This document shows, piece after piece, positions 8,318 to 14,863 of a DNA stretch of 20,298 bases. The stretch comes from a virus, in IMG/VR virus record IMGVR_UViG_3300013004_000239, positions 1 through 20,298 of that record, one strand, 5' to 3'. Positions within the stretch are counted from its first letter, which is position 1; each line of letters opens with the position of its first letter. The translations under genes and the position numbers were made by a program. Below the pieces are notes generated by a model. It made no database searches and was not told the origin of the DNA. It saw nothing but the letters and a program-made list of their open reading frames with translations.

Positions 8318-8563
8318 ATGGCACTAACAGAAAAAAAAATTATCGACAAAATAGAATTACTTGAAAACAATTCTATACAAGTAAGGACTGCAAATGTAAT
8401 TGAAAAGGATGGCGTAGAAATTTCACGAATCTTTCACCGCCATGTGGTAAATCCTGGCGACGACCTAGCAGAGCAAGACCTAAAAGTTAAATCAATTGCT
8501 AATGCAATTTGGACAGACGAAATAATTTTTAACTTTTTACAATCGCAAAATAAAATAGCATGA
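8318..8563 (+). CDS. Small fibre-proximal protein, function unknown
   Basis: An 81-residue protein beginning MALTEKKIIDKIELLENNSIQVR. It starts one base after the fibre stop and ends in an ATGA overlap with the next gene. It is soluble, without Cys-rich or membrane parts. The sequence style (IEKDGVEISRIFHRHVVNPGDD) resembles small proteins next to fibres in other Bacteroidota phages, but no function is known to me. Co-transcription with the fibre suggests a structural or fibre-assembly role (inference). Confidence 0.75.
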   Translation: MALTEKKIIDKIELLENNSIQVRTANVIEKDGVEISRIFHRHVVNPGDDLAEQDLKVKSIANAIWTDEIIFNFLQSQNKIA

Positions 8564-8850
8564 AAAAAATAGAACCAGTAACAATTTGGAAAAACGGCGA
8601 AAGCCAAGAGGCTAATTTATTAAATGCCTACATTATTAACGACAACTTGCAATCGTCTTGCTCGTTTTACTATTCGCTAAACACAAGCGGAGACGGAACG
8701 GAGGCAATGCCATTATTATTGGGTCAAGTAGTTGCCGAGGGTAACCTAACAATGGACGGAGAACAATATTTGGCTTGGGGCGGCTCAAATGATATTGCCT
8801 TTGCTTACATTGCAGAAAAATTAAACTTAACACTTATTGAAACTGTATGA
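8560..8850 (+). CDS. Small tail-region protein, function unknown
   Basis: A 96-residue acidic protein, ATGA-coupled to both neighbours. It contains a SCSFYYSLNTSGDG segment and a GNLTMDGEQYLAWGGSND segment that suggest a small beta-rich fold, as in accessory baseplate or fibre proteins. No catalytic motif is visible. Confidence 0.75.
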   Translation: MKKIEPVTIWKNGESQEANLLNAYIINDNLQSSCSFYYSLNTSGDGTEAMPLLLGQVVAEGNLTMDGEQYLAWGGSNDIAFAYIAEKLNLTLIETV

Positions 8851-9128
8851 TTGTAAACCTAGTCGTTGCCGTTACTGACATTGAAGGCAACAAAATCACA
8901 AATGAAAATGGCGAGTTTATGTACTTGTCAAAAATGGTTGGGAATGCTTTGTTTTCAGCCGAAGAGAAAGACGACCCAATTAGAGTTTATGAGTTGGCAA
9001 AAAAGATTTATCACTCTAAAGCAGAAATTGAACTAAGTAAAAGCGATGCCGATTTAATCATGGACAAGGTAAAAGCCAAAGGCTTTACTGTGCTTGTTTT
9101 GGGGCCTCTTTACGGATTATTAAAATAA
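8847..9128 (+). CDS. Small tail-region protein, function unknown
   Basis: A 93-residue protein, starting in the ATGA overlap with the previous gene. The N-terminal half looks beta-stranded (MIVNLVVAVTDIEGN) and the C-terminal half helical, ending in LVLGPLYGLLK. It is the last gene before the terminator at 9206-9231, so it probably closes the tail operon. Confidence 0.75.
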   Translation: MIVNLVVAVTDIEGNKITNENGEFMYLSKMVGNALFSAEEKDDPIRVYELAKKIYHSKAEIELSKSDADLIMDKVKAKGFTVLVLGPLYGLLK

Positions 9129-9205
9129 AAGTAATGGTAATTAGAGAGAACCGTTAGTTTGCGGATGTTTAAAACTATAAAACTAGCATACGTCATACTC
9201 TATTT

Positions 9206-9231
9206 AAAGGGCTAAATTTTAGCCCTTTTTT
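9206..9231 (+). terminator. Intrinsic terminator after the tail operon
   Basis: AAAGGGCTA at 9206-9214 pairs perfectly with TAGCCCTTT at 9220-9228 around a 5-nt loop and is followed by a run of T. In the 151-base gap 9129-9279 this is the only clear element apart from a weak promoter-like box. Confidence 0.85.
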
Positions 9232-9249
9232 ATTTGCTTTAAAATGCCT

Positions 9250-9257
9250 TATTTTTG
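9250..9257 (+). promoter_or_regulatory. Possible -7 box (TATTTTTG) before the lysis genes
   Basis: TATTTTTG fits TAnnTTTG and lies 23 nt before the ATG at 9280, just after a terminator, where a new promoter is expected. No TTG lies at the usual 17-23 nt upstream, so it is weak or incomplete. Confidence 0.35.
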
Positions 9258-9279
9258 GTAAACGAATTAATAAAAAGTA

Positions 9280-9489
9280 ATGCACCACGTCCCTCCATTT
9301 GAACAAGTTTTAGGCCTCGGAATTATTGGAACGCTTGCCTCGATTATCGATATGAACGAATCCTTACGATTTCTAATTTTGGTCTTTATGTTTCTTGGCA
9401 TAGTTATTAAGACTTGGGAGCAAGTAAAGAAAAGCGAGTTTTTCTTGGAGGACATGAAAGGGATTTGGCGCAAAATATTTAAAAAGTAA
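9280..9489 (+). CDS. Small membrane protein, holin candidate
   Basis: A 69-residue protein with two hydrophobic stretches, about residues 9-22 (LGLGIIGTLASII) and 29-44 (LRFLILVFMFLGIVI), and a basic C-terminus (WRKIFKK). It is the first gene after the tail terminator and lies 1.1 kb before the endolysin. Size, topology and position fit a holin that makes holes in the inner membrane, but holins have no shared motif. Its stop overlaps the next start (TAATG). Confidence 0.65.
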   Translation: MHHVPPFEQVLGLGIIGTLASIIDMNESLRFLILVFMFLGIVIKTWEQVKKSEFFLEDMKGIWRKIFKK

Positions 9490-9611
9490 TGGCAAAGGCA
9501 GTACAAGCAAACAAGCCAAATTCATTTGGCAAGCGTCGGAACGGAAAAGCTAAAAAATCATATTCTAAAAATGAGCAAAAGCCAAAAAGATATCGTGGAC
9601 AAGGACGCTGA
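9489..9611 (+). CDS. Very small basic protein (40 residues)
   Basis: ATG at 9489 in a TAATG overlap with the previous stop opens a 40-codon frame ending TGA 9609-9611. The product is strongly basic (many Lys and Arg) with the pattern FGKRRNGKAKKSYSK and the ending RYRGQGR. I recall similar short KRRNGKA...YRGQGR proteins in other Bacteroidota phages. The overlap and the conserved style support a real gene. It may bind nucleic acid or membrane surfaces (inference). Its last 41 bases overlap the next gene in a different frame. Confidence 0.6.
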   Translation: MAKAVQANKPNSFGKRRNGKAKKSYSKNEQKPKRYRGQGR

Positions 9612-9753
9612 AAAATCAAAATACATCCGCCTGGGAATTTGGGCGGTTTTTTTAATTGTAGTCGGCGGAGTTGCTGCCTACTTTCTACCTGAGCATTCGG
9701 TTGGGTCATTCTTTGACCTACTTAAAACAATTGTAACCTCTTTAATCCTATAA
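9571..9753 (+). CDS. Small single-span membrane protein
   Basis: A 60-residue protein from ATG 9571. A TTG at 9526 in the same frame is a worse start, because it would overlap the 40-residue gene much further. Residues about 18-36 (YIRLGIWAVFLIVVGGVAAYFL) form one membrane segment after a charged N-terminus rich in Lys and Asp. The C-terminus is hydrophobic (FFDLLKTIVTSLIL) and may be a second, shorter helix. A second holin or a holin partner is possible from position. Its stop overlaps the next ATG (TAATG). Confidence 0.65.
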   Translation: MSKSQKDIVDKDAEKSKYIRLGIWAVFLIVVGGVAAYFLPEHSVGSFFDLLKTIVTSLIL

Positions 9754-10634
9754 TGGAAATAAAAAGAATTTCGAGGAATTTGCACCAAATCAACCTCGAC
9801 CAAAAAGAGTCCAAAATTGCTTTATTGTCGGACATCCATTGGGACAATCCTAAATGCGACCGAGAGAAATTAAAGCGGCATTTGGATTACTGCAAAGAGA
9901 AAGAAATGCCAATATTTATAAACGGCGATTTCTTTTGCCTCATGATGGGGAAATATGACCCTAGACGAAGCAAAAAGGATATTTTACCCGAACATAATAA
10001 GGCAAATTATATAGACGCGGTAATTGAGGACGCCGTAGATTGGTGGACACCTTACGCCCATTTAATTACGGTTATTGGTTACGGCAATCACGAGACAGGA
10101 ATTATAAAGCATTTAGAAACAGACCCATTGCAACGCTTTGTTGATTTGCTAAATTACACGAATAAGACTAGCGTATATACTGGCGGTTATGGTGGTTGGC
10201 TAGTCATTAAAAAGCAAGTTGAAACCAACACTTTCATGACAAAAAATTTAAAGTATTTTCATGGAAGCGGAGGCGGTGGTGTTGTTACAAAGGGAGCGAT
10301 TAACTTGACAAGAGCGTTAGAAATGTATGAGAATATGGATGTATTTGTAATGGGCCACATACACGAAAATTCAAGTCGTAACGATGCTAGGGACACAATC
10401 CAATACAACCCAGGTAAGCATTACCACGAGCTATTGCAAAAACAAATTCATCTTGCAATAACTGGAGCCTACAAAGAGGAATATGAGGACGGATTTGGTG
10501 GATGGCATATTGAACGCGGCGCCCCAATAAAGCCGACAGGAGGCCGCATTTTAACCTTAGAGGGTCGACGAATTAGGTCGAAGGATAATGACTCTTGGGA
10601 ATTGTTAGTTGATTCTTGTAAATTTCCGTTATGA
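9753..10634 (+). CDS. Calcineurin-like metallophosphoesterase
   Basis: A 293-residue enzyme of the calcineurin-like phosphoesterase fold. The metal-binding motifs are in order: D27-x-H29 (SDIHWD), G58-D59 (NGDFF), G111-N112-H113-E114, H170 (YFHGSG) and G201-H-I-H204. All expected metal ligands are present, so the protein should be active with two metal ions. The substrate is unknown; family members act on nucleic acid ends, nucleotides or phosphoproteins. It sits between holin-like genes and the endolysin, an odd place for a DNA enzyme. No signal peptide is seen, so it acts in the cytoplasm. ATGA overlap to the endolysin. Confidence 0.85.
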   Translation: MEIKRISRNLHQINLDQKESKIALLSDIHWDNPKCDREKLKRHLDYCKEKEMPIFINGDFFCLMMGKYDPRRSKKDILPEHNKANYIDAVIEDAVDWWTPYAHLITVIGYGNHETGIIKHLETDPLQRFVDLLNYTNKTSVYTGGYGGWLVIKKQVETNTFMTKNLKYFHGSGGGGVVTKGAINLTRALEMYENMDVFVMGHIHENSSRNDARDTIQYNPGKHYHELLQKQIHLAITGAYKEEYEDGFGGWHIERGAPIKPTGGRILTLEGRRIRSKDNDSWELLVDSCKFPL

Positions 10635-11008
10635 AACTTTCGACAAACTTTAGCCTCGACGAATTTGCCAGCGCTGACGGTACGGCGCCAACAAATGACG
10701 TGCTTAAAAACTTGACCGAGTTAGCTAAAAACTTGGAGGCTCTACGTAAGCATTTGGGCCAGCCAATACGTATAACGTCAGGGTTTAGGTCAAAAGAACA
10801 CAACGCAAAAATTGGAGGCGCTTTAAATAGCTTTCACGTCCTGGGGATGGCGGCCGACATTCAGGTTGCAAAAATGAAACCCGAAGACGTTGCAAAGGCA
10901 ATAGAGCTATTGATTAAGGATGGCAAAATTAAAGAAGGCGGTTTGGGAATTTACCGAACTTGGATTCATTATGATATTAGAGGAACTAAAGCACGCTGGA
11001 AAATATGA
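10631..11008 (+). CDS. Endolysin, M15 family peptidase
   Basis: A 125-residue zinc peptidase that should cut the peptide part of peptidoglycan at lysis. The M15 signature is complete: R53 in TSGFRS, S67-x-H69-x-x-G-x-x-x-D76 (NSFHVLGMAAD) and W111-x-H113-x-D115 (WIHYD). H69, D76 and H113 are the zinc ligands. The length suits a single-domain M15 lysin without a cell-wall binding domain. There is no signal peptide, so it needs a holin to reach the periplasm, in line with the membrane proteins just upstream. Confidence 0.9.
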   Translation: MKLSTNFSLDEFASADGTAPTNDVLKNLTELAKNLEALRKHLGQPIRITSGFRSKEHNAKIGGALNSFHVLGMAADIQVAKMKPEDVAKAIELLIKDGKIKEGGLGIYRTWIHYDIRGTKARWKI

Positions 11009-11226
11009 AAGCAATTTTAGAATATTATTTACCCGAAGAAAACGACGATTTTCAAGCGGCAATAAACGGCCATAACTATAAAAGCGCCATTTGGGATTTT
11101 GACCAGTTGCTAAGGTCTGAAATGAAGTACAAGGAATTATCGGACGATACTTATCAGGCTTATAAATGGTGTCGCGAGGAGCTTAGAAAAATTTTAGAAC
11201 AAGATAACCTTTTCATCGAGCAATAA
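11005..11226 (+). CDS. Small conserved phage protein, function unknown
   Basis: A 73-residue acidic helical protein with a YKSAIWDFDQLLRSEMKY segment and a WCREELRKILEQ segment. WDFDQxLRxxxKY proteins are common in phages of several host groups, but I know of no function. It is coupled to the endolysin by an ATGA overlap and to the next gene by TAATG. Confidence 0.75.
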   Translation: MKAILEYYLPEENDDFQAAINGHNYKSAIWDFDQLLRSEMKYKELSDDTYQAYKWCREELRKILEQDNLFIEQ

Positions 11227-11369
11227 TGCCACTACCAAAGCCAAAACCAGCCGAAACTCAAAGCGATTTTGTCGCTCGATGTGTTGCAGACCCAATTATG
11301 GAAAAGGAATTTCCACGCATCGACCAGCGTTTAATAATTTGTTACGTTCAATTCAGAGGCAAAAAATGA
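11226..11369 (+). CDS. 47-residue conserved phage protein, function unknown
   Basis: ATG at 11226 (TAATG overlap with the previous stop) opens a 47-codon frame to TGA 11367-11369. The product has the pattern SDFVARCVADPIMEKEFP followed by QRLIICY. This is close to the DFxxRCMxDxxMxxEFPDxxQRxAVCY pattern found in many phage proteins, sometimes as a separate small protein. The match to that pattern and the tight coupling on both sides support a real gene although it is short. Function is not known to me; the two conserved Cys may matter. Confidence 0.7.
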   Translation: MPLPKPKPAETQSDFVARCVADPIMEKEFPRIDQRLIICYVQFRGKK

Positions 11370-11914
11370 GAGAGTTACTAGACGACGAGCGGATAAGAAT
11401 TGCAATTATTTCGTTTTTAATTGGCGTTTTGCTGGCTTTTGTTGTTTACCCAAGACCTGAGCAAGAGACAGTATATAAGTTTGAAAGCGTGACAAAAACA
11501 GACACTTTAATTGTCGAGGTTAAGGACACCGTTTACGTCCCTAAAACAAAGATAAAAACGCAAGTTTTAAGGGATACAATCCTAGTCGATTATAAGCCTA
11601 AAATAAGCCAGTTTAACGCGTCCTTTCCTTTTGAGTATGGAAGTACCAATGTAAGCGGCGAAGTCTTGGGAGAAGTGCTTAAAATGACCGCGACAAGCGA
11701 TTTTAAAATACCAGTCGTAACCAACACGATTACGAATACAGAAACCAAGACAATTGTGCAAAAACCTAAAGGAATTTACTTGGGCGCTGGCGTCAATTCG
11801 TTGCTTCAGCCAAATGCTAAAGTTTCCTATTTGGACAACAAATATTTGTTTAGCTATCAATATCAACCTTTGGAAAAAGTTCACCAAATCGGAATTGCTA
11901 AAAAGTTATTCTAA
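11366..11914 (+). CDS. Membrane-anchored envelope protein, possible spanin-like role
   Basis: A 182-residue protein from ATG 11366, which overlaps the previous stop (ATGA). A TTG or ATG further upstream in this frame would cover the 47-residue gene, so this start is preferred. Residues about 11-29 (RIAIISFLIGVLLAFVVYP) are one membrane segment. The rest is likely periplasmic, with alternating charged and beta patterns (TKTDTLIVEVKDTVYVPKTK). The end (GIYLGAGVNSLL ... IGIAKKLF) looks like a beta-rich domain. It resembles a Bacteroidota phage family of anchored periplasmic proteins, and the position after the endolysin fits an inner-membrane spanin. That is an inference. Confidence 0.65.
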   Translation: MRELLDDERIRIAIISFLIGVLLAFVVYPRPEQETVYKFESVTKTDTLIVEVKDTVYVPKTKIKTQVLRDTILVDYKPKISQFNASFPFEYGSTNVSGEVLGEVLKMTATSDFKIPVVTNTITNTETKTIVQKPKGIYLGAGVNSLLQPNAKVSYLDNKYLFSYQYQPLEKVHQIGIAKKLF

Positions 11915-11947
11915 AGGTTAATAAAAGTTCCCAATTTGTCAACTTAT

Positions 11948-11990
11948 AGGTTGTTATTCGGTTAAATTCCGAATTGTTTGTTACCTTTTT
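11948..11990 (+). terminator. Possible weak terminator after the lysis operon
   Basis: ATTCGG (11956-11961) pairs with CCGAAT (11969-11974), and outside it AGGT pairs with ACCT, followed by T5 at 11986-11990. The stem is interrupted, so confidence is low. The rest of the 186-base gap 11915-12100, between the convergent gene blocks, shows only a short direct repeat (ACATTTTGGC / ACATTTGGCA) near 12036. Confidence 0.35.
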
Positions 11991-12100
11991 ATATAAATTC
12001 GTCCCAAAAATCGACAATATAAGTGGCCAACCGTCTACATTTTGGCGACATTTGGCACGTTATAAATGCATGAATTTTTCCTAATTGTGGCAGATTCGCC

Positions 12101-12301
12101 TTATTTAGGTTTTACTATGTCCTGAAGCTGACCCCAAATAGCTTCGCTTAAATCACCCCAGTACATTTCGCATTTGCCATCCTTAATAGGCGGATTCATA
12201 AAATAGGATTGCATATACTCGCTTGGCTTTGCCGTAAATCTGTAGCAGCTTTCTTTGTAGGGACAATTTGTCCCTGGGCACATGGTTATGTCAGGACTCA
12301 T
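12101..12301 (-). CDS. Small four-cysteine protein, probable zinc-binding
   Basis: A 66-residue leftward protein with Cys at 8, 13, 19 and 44 in the pattern MCPGTNCPYKESCYRFTAKPSEYMQSYF ... KCEMYWG, shortened here to its key residues. I recall the same CPG-x2-CP-x-K-x2-CYR style in small proteins of other Bacteroidota phages. Four spaced Cys suggest one zinc site. The protein is soluble. Its role is unknown. It is the last of three leftward genes, 124 bases after the previous one, so it may have its own promoter; no TAnnTTTG box is visible there. Confidence 0.75.
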   Translation of the reverse strand: MSPDITMCPGTNCPYKESCYRFTAKPSEYMQSYFMNPPIKDGKCEMYWGDLSEAIWGQLQDIVKPK

Positions 12302-12425
12302 TATTATATGTATTTAGGCGTTTTATTGCACTTTTGTACGATTTATACGGAATTGCATATAAAAATAGCCGTTAATGCGTAGTATATCTTACATTTTATA
12401 CCCTTTTTGTAAACTCTAGTTAACC

Positions 12426-12686
12426 TTATCCATTTATCTTTAGCAATACCAGGTAACCAATCAAATCGTTTATAACGTCCTCATCGTCTCGCTCTAAGCT
12501 ACCATTTTTAATTCGCTTTAGCTTGTCGTCAATCCTAACCAGTAGTCCCTCCTTAGCGGACAACTGACTAAATACGCAAAGAGGCTCAAGAGCGGAGTTT
12601 CCGTATTTTAGATTTTTGGCAATTAGCAAGTCCCGTATTTCGTCAAGTACAACACAAACTTGGACGGCAAATAAATTATTCTCCAT
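12426..12686 (-). CDS. DUF1599-like protein (nucleotide modification associated domain)
   Basis: An 86-residue leftward protein. The core KNLKYGNSALEPLCVFSQL, the following RIDDKLKRIKNG, and DEDVINDLIGYLVLLK match the DUF1599 / nucleotide modification associated domain 1 family. That family is helical and related in style to MazG-type nucleotide pyrophosphohydrolases, and is often found in phages with modified DNA bases. Acidic residues (E48 region, D55-D56, D73-D78) could bind metal. A nucleotide-related role is likely; the exact reaction is not known. It is coupled to the upstream leftward gene by TAATG at 12684-12688. Confidence 0.75.
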   Translation of the reverse strand: MENNLFAVQVCVVLDEIRDLLIAKNLKYGNSALEPLCVFSQLSAKEGLLVRIDDKLKRIKNGSLERDDEDVINDLIGYLVLLKING

Positions 12687-13006
12687 TATTTAGTATTTTC
12701 ATCAATAATGCCATGAGCAACAAAATACCAATTATCGTTGGAGTCATTCTTAAAAGTCTTTTTCTCGTCATAATATTGCTTAAATGATTTGTACTCGTCT
12801 CCAAACGTGTATTGGCTACTTTTGTATTTTGACCGTCCTTTTTTAACCAGCAATCCATCGGGAAACAAAACGTAAAATTCGTTTTCCTCGACTGCCTGGT
12901 TAAACTCCAAATATTGCATCCACCAATCTACTGGCTTTCTGTTTTCGTCCAGCACCTTGGTCGCTTTCAGGTAGCCAAACGGATTTAAAATTTTGTCCTC
13001 TTCCAT
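12686..13006 (-). CDS. Leftward early protein, function unknown
   Basis: A 106-residue protein from the ATG at 13006-13004. A longer frame up to 13195 exists, but its extra N-terminus (rich in Phe, Cys and Ile) crosses the divergent regulatory region and overlaps the rightward gene at 13150, so the shorter start is preferred. The protein is soluble, rich in Lys, Asp and aromatic residues (NPFGYLKATKVL, VDWWMQYLEF, NWYFVAHGII). I do not recognise a family. It is the first gene of the leftward cluster. Confidence 0.65.
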   Translation of the reverse strand: MEEDKILNPFGYLKATKVLDENRKPVDWWMQYLEFNQAVEENEFYVLFPDGLLVKKGRSKYKSSQYTFGDEYKSFKQYYDEKKTFKNDSNDNWYFVAHGIIDENTK

Positions 13007-13149
13007 ACGCAAGTTAAAAGCATAAAAAATGACACGGAAAAAAAAGATTGCCTTTTGATTAAAATATTTTTGGTAATATGTTGGAATATCAGAAATAAGT
13101 AATAATTTCGGGTATTCATTTAAACAAACACCCACAAACCCATTTAAAA
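13007..13149. promoter_or_regulatory. Divergent control region between leftward and rightward early genes
   Basis: This 143-base AT-rich gap separates the diverging genes at 13006 and 13150 and must hold promoters for both. On the + strand a TATTTTTG box lies at 13065-13072, with TTG at 13048-13050 (14-nt spacing, shorter than usual). Directly after it are two similar words, TTGGTAATAT (13070-13079) and TTGGAATAT (13081-13089), spaced 11 nt apart. They could be an operator (inference). No good -7 box is seen for the leftward side. Confidence 0.45.
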
Positions 13150-13404
13150 ATGAGCAATTCAGAAACAGTATCACGCGAATTCTTTGACAAACCATTAGAT
13201 TTTACCTACGAAGGCCGCGATTACATTTGGTATGGTATTTATAAGCTCCGGAACACAGGACTCCGGGTAGATATTGAGATTTTAGATACAGATTTTTTCG
13301 CTTATTACCGAGATTTTAGTGATGTTTTAATACAAATATTACCAACAAATGACATTCTAAGTCAGATTGAGATTGAAATACAAAAAATTATAAATTTTAA
13401 ATAA
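13150..13404 (+). CDS. Small acidic early protein, paralogue A
   Basis: An 84-residue acidic protein, first gene of the rightward early block. It shares with the next gene an N-terminal FTYEGRDYIWYGIY / FIYEGFEYVWQGDY segment and a C-terminal ILPTNDILSQIEIEIQK / VIPTASILMELEIEIER segment, so the two are tandem paralogues that have diverged strongly in the middle. No known domain. Early position and small acidic nature fit a host-takeover or DNA-mimic type role, but that is speculation. Confidence 0.75.
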   Translation: MSNSETVSREFFDKPLDFTYEGRDYIWYGIYKLRNTGLRVDIEILDTDFFAYYRDFSDVLIQILPTNDILSQIEIEIQKIINFK

Positions 13405-13417
13405 TCAAAACACACCT

Positions 13418-13684
13418 ATGAACTACGACACAGAAACACATTACGACCAGCAAGTAAATTTTATTTACGAAGGCTTTGAGTACGTTTGGCAAGGCGACTA
13501 CACTGTTAACAATTCCGCCGAGGACGAGAGCGAGTACGCGCCAGGATATGGCGAAACAGAAATTGTAATAGACCATACCTCCAGCCTATTTTATTTTAAC
13601 CCGTCAACCGATGAGGTAATTGAGGTAATCCCGACGGCAAGTATTTTAATGGAATTAGAGATAGAAATTGAACGCAACCTTTAA
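13418..13684 (+). CDS. Small acidic early protein, paralogue B
   Basis: An 88-residue very acidic protein, 13 bases after its paralogue at 13150. The shared ends are described there. The middle differs: EDESEYAPGYGETEIVIDH replaces a shorter part. The leader AACACCTATG also occurs before the ERF gene, which suggests a common initiation signal. Function unknown. Confidence 0.75.
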   Translation: MNYDTETHYDQQVNFIYEGFEYVWQGDYTVNNSAEDESEYAPGYGETEIVIDHTSSLFYFNPSTDEVIEVIPTASILMELEIEIERNL

Positions 13685-13698
13685 ACACTTAAACACCT

Positions 13699-14250
13699 AT
13701 GGAAAAATCACAGAGTATCACAAACCTAACGCAAGGCTTAGCCAAGTTCCATGCCATGGTTGGGAAAATTAGCAAAGACGCTAAGAATCCGTTTTTTAAG
13801 TCCAATTATGCCAGCTTGCCTCACATTATTACAGAGGTTAGCGAACCGCTCGAAAAGGCTGGTTTAATCCTTAGCCAGTTTCCAAACGGCGACGGTCTTA
13901 CCACAATGCTAATACACGCCGAGAGTGGCGAGTACATTTCGGCAACTTACACGCTCCAGGTAGTGAGACAAAACGACCCACAAGCGCAAGGCTCGGCAAT
14001 TAGTTACGCTCGTAGATATGCAATTACAAGCATTCTAAACCTAGCAATTAGCGACGATGACGGAGAGGCTGCAACACGACCAGTACGCCAGGCTCCAGCG
14101 GTTACAAAAACCAAACCGACCGACGAGCAATTTGCCTACATCGTTAGATATCTAAACGGAACGGATGCACAAAAAAAGCAAGCCAAAGAGGCTTTGAGTA
14201 AATACATTTTAACACAAGACCAACAAGACACCTTAGACGGATTATTATGA
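13699..14250 (+). CDS. erf: ERF family single-strand annealing protein
   Basis: A 183-residue recombinase that should bind single-stranded DNA and anneal complementary strands during phage recombination and replication. The ERF core is clear: KDAKNPFFKSNYASLPHI (about 26-43), the EPLEKAGLILSQ segment (49-60), and the signature GSAISYARRYAITSILNL at 98-115, followed by DDDGEAA. The C-terminus (TDEQFAYIVRYLNG...) is a short helical part. It is ATGA-coupled to the Gp157-like gene, a common pairing in phage recombination modules. Confidence 0.92.
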   Translation: MEKSQSITNLTQGLAKFHAMVGKISKDAKNPFFKSNYASLPHIITEVSEPLEKAGLILSQFPNGDGLTTMLIHAESGEYISATYTLQVVRQNDPQAQGSAISYARRYAITSILNLAISDDDGEAATRPVRQAPAVTKTKPTDEQFAYIVRYLNGTDAQKKQAKEALSKYILTQDQQDTLDGLL

Positions 14251-14729
14251 ACTTATACGAAATAACAAGAGAGGCTCAAGAGTTAGCCTTTCTACTTGAA
14301 ACTGACGAGCTTACACCTGAGCTGGAGCAAATGCTGGTAATTAACCAAGAGCAACTCCAGGCAAAGGCTGGCAACTATGCCAAGGTAATCGCAAACATTC
14401 AAAGCGATGCAGACGCAATCGACCAAGAAATTAAAAGACTCAAGGCGATGAAGGACAATAAAGAGCGAGCTATTACAAGGCTCAAGGACGCTCTAAGAGA
14501 GGCAATGCTAGTAAGTGCCATCGACAAGATAGAAAGTCCTTTATTCAAGCTCTCTTTACGCCGTAGCGAAGCGGTTGAGGTTGACATTGTGGAGGCTTTA
14601 CCTAGCCAGTTTGTCAATATTAAAAACGTGGTAACCGCTGATAAGGTAGCAATCAAAGAAGCCATTAAACGAGGCGAAAATATTACTGGCGCAAGAATAA
14701 TTGAAAATTTTAACCTCCAAATCAAATGA
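14247..14729 (+). CDS. Siphovirus Gp157-like protein
   Basis: A 160-residue protein matching the Gp157 family: MNLYEI start, a long coiled coil at about 45-95 (rich in Lys, Asp, Glu and Ala), then SPLFKLSLRRSEAVEV and a C-terminal KREAIKRGE-like helix followed by GARI. In Streptococcus phages this family is linked to phage resistance; in most phages it lies beside the single-strand annealing gene, as here. It probably works with ERF. ATGA overlaps on both sides. Confidence 0.88.
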   Translation: MNLYEITREAQELAFLLETDELTPELEQMLVINQEQLQAKAGNYAKVIANIQSDADAIDQEIKRLKAMKDNKERAITRLKDALREAMLVSAIDKIESPLFKLSLRRSEAVEVDIVEALPSQFVNIKNVVTADKVAIKEAIKRGENITGARIIENFNLQIK

Positions 14730-14863
14730 GCCATTACACATATTTAGGCAAGTTTATACAACGCCCTGGAGACTTGGCGCCAAAAGGTGTCGCCTCCACA
14801 TTTAACGAAGAGAAATTACCTTTTAACGAAACATTCGAAAGACTATGGAATTTGATGAAATAA
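14726..14863 (+). CDS. 45-residue protein, function unknown
   Basis: ATG 14726 in an ATGA overlap with the Gp157-like stop opens a 45-codon frame to TAA 14861-14863. The product begins MSHYTYLGKFIQRPGD and contains a FNEEKLPFNETFERLW segment. It overlaps the next gene by 19 bases. It is supported by coupling and by filling an otherwise empty 115-base gap. The internal FNE-KLPF resembles an SSB-tail-like acidic-aromatic motif, but not at the C-terminus. Confidence 0.55.
   Translation: MSHYTYLGKFIQRPGDLAPKGVASTFNEEKLPFNETFERLWNLMK

Noticed and set aside
11279-11365. Extended start of the membrane-anchored protein
   Set aside because: It would cover the 47-residue conserved gene; the internal ATG 11366 with ATGA overlap and a membrane segment near the N-terminus fits better.
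12302-12425. Promoter for the leftward cysteine protein
   Set aside because: No TAnnTTTG box is found on the minus strand in this 124-base gap; only AT-rich sequence without clear structure.
12686-13195. Longer leftward frame with 63 extra N-terminal residues
   Set aside because: The extension crosses the divergent control region, overlaps the rightward gene at 13150 and has a composition unlike the rest; ATG at 13006 is the natural start.
14757-14797. Hairpin-like and palindromic sequence (TTGGCGCCAA)
   Set aside because: It lies within overlapping coding sequence, has no T run and no promoter nearby, and is explained by codons.
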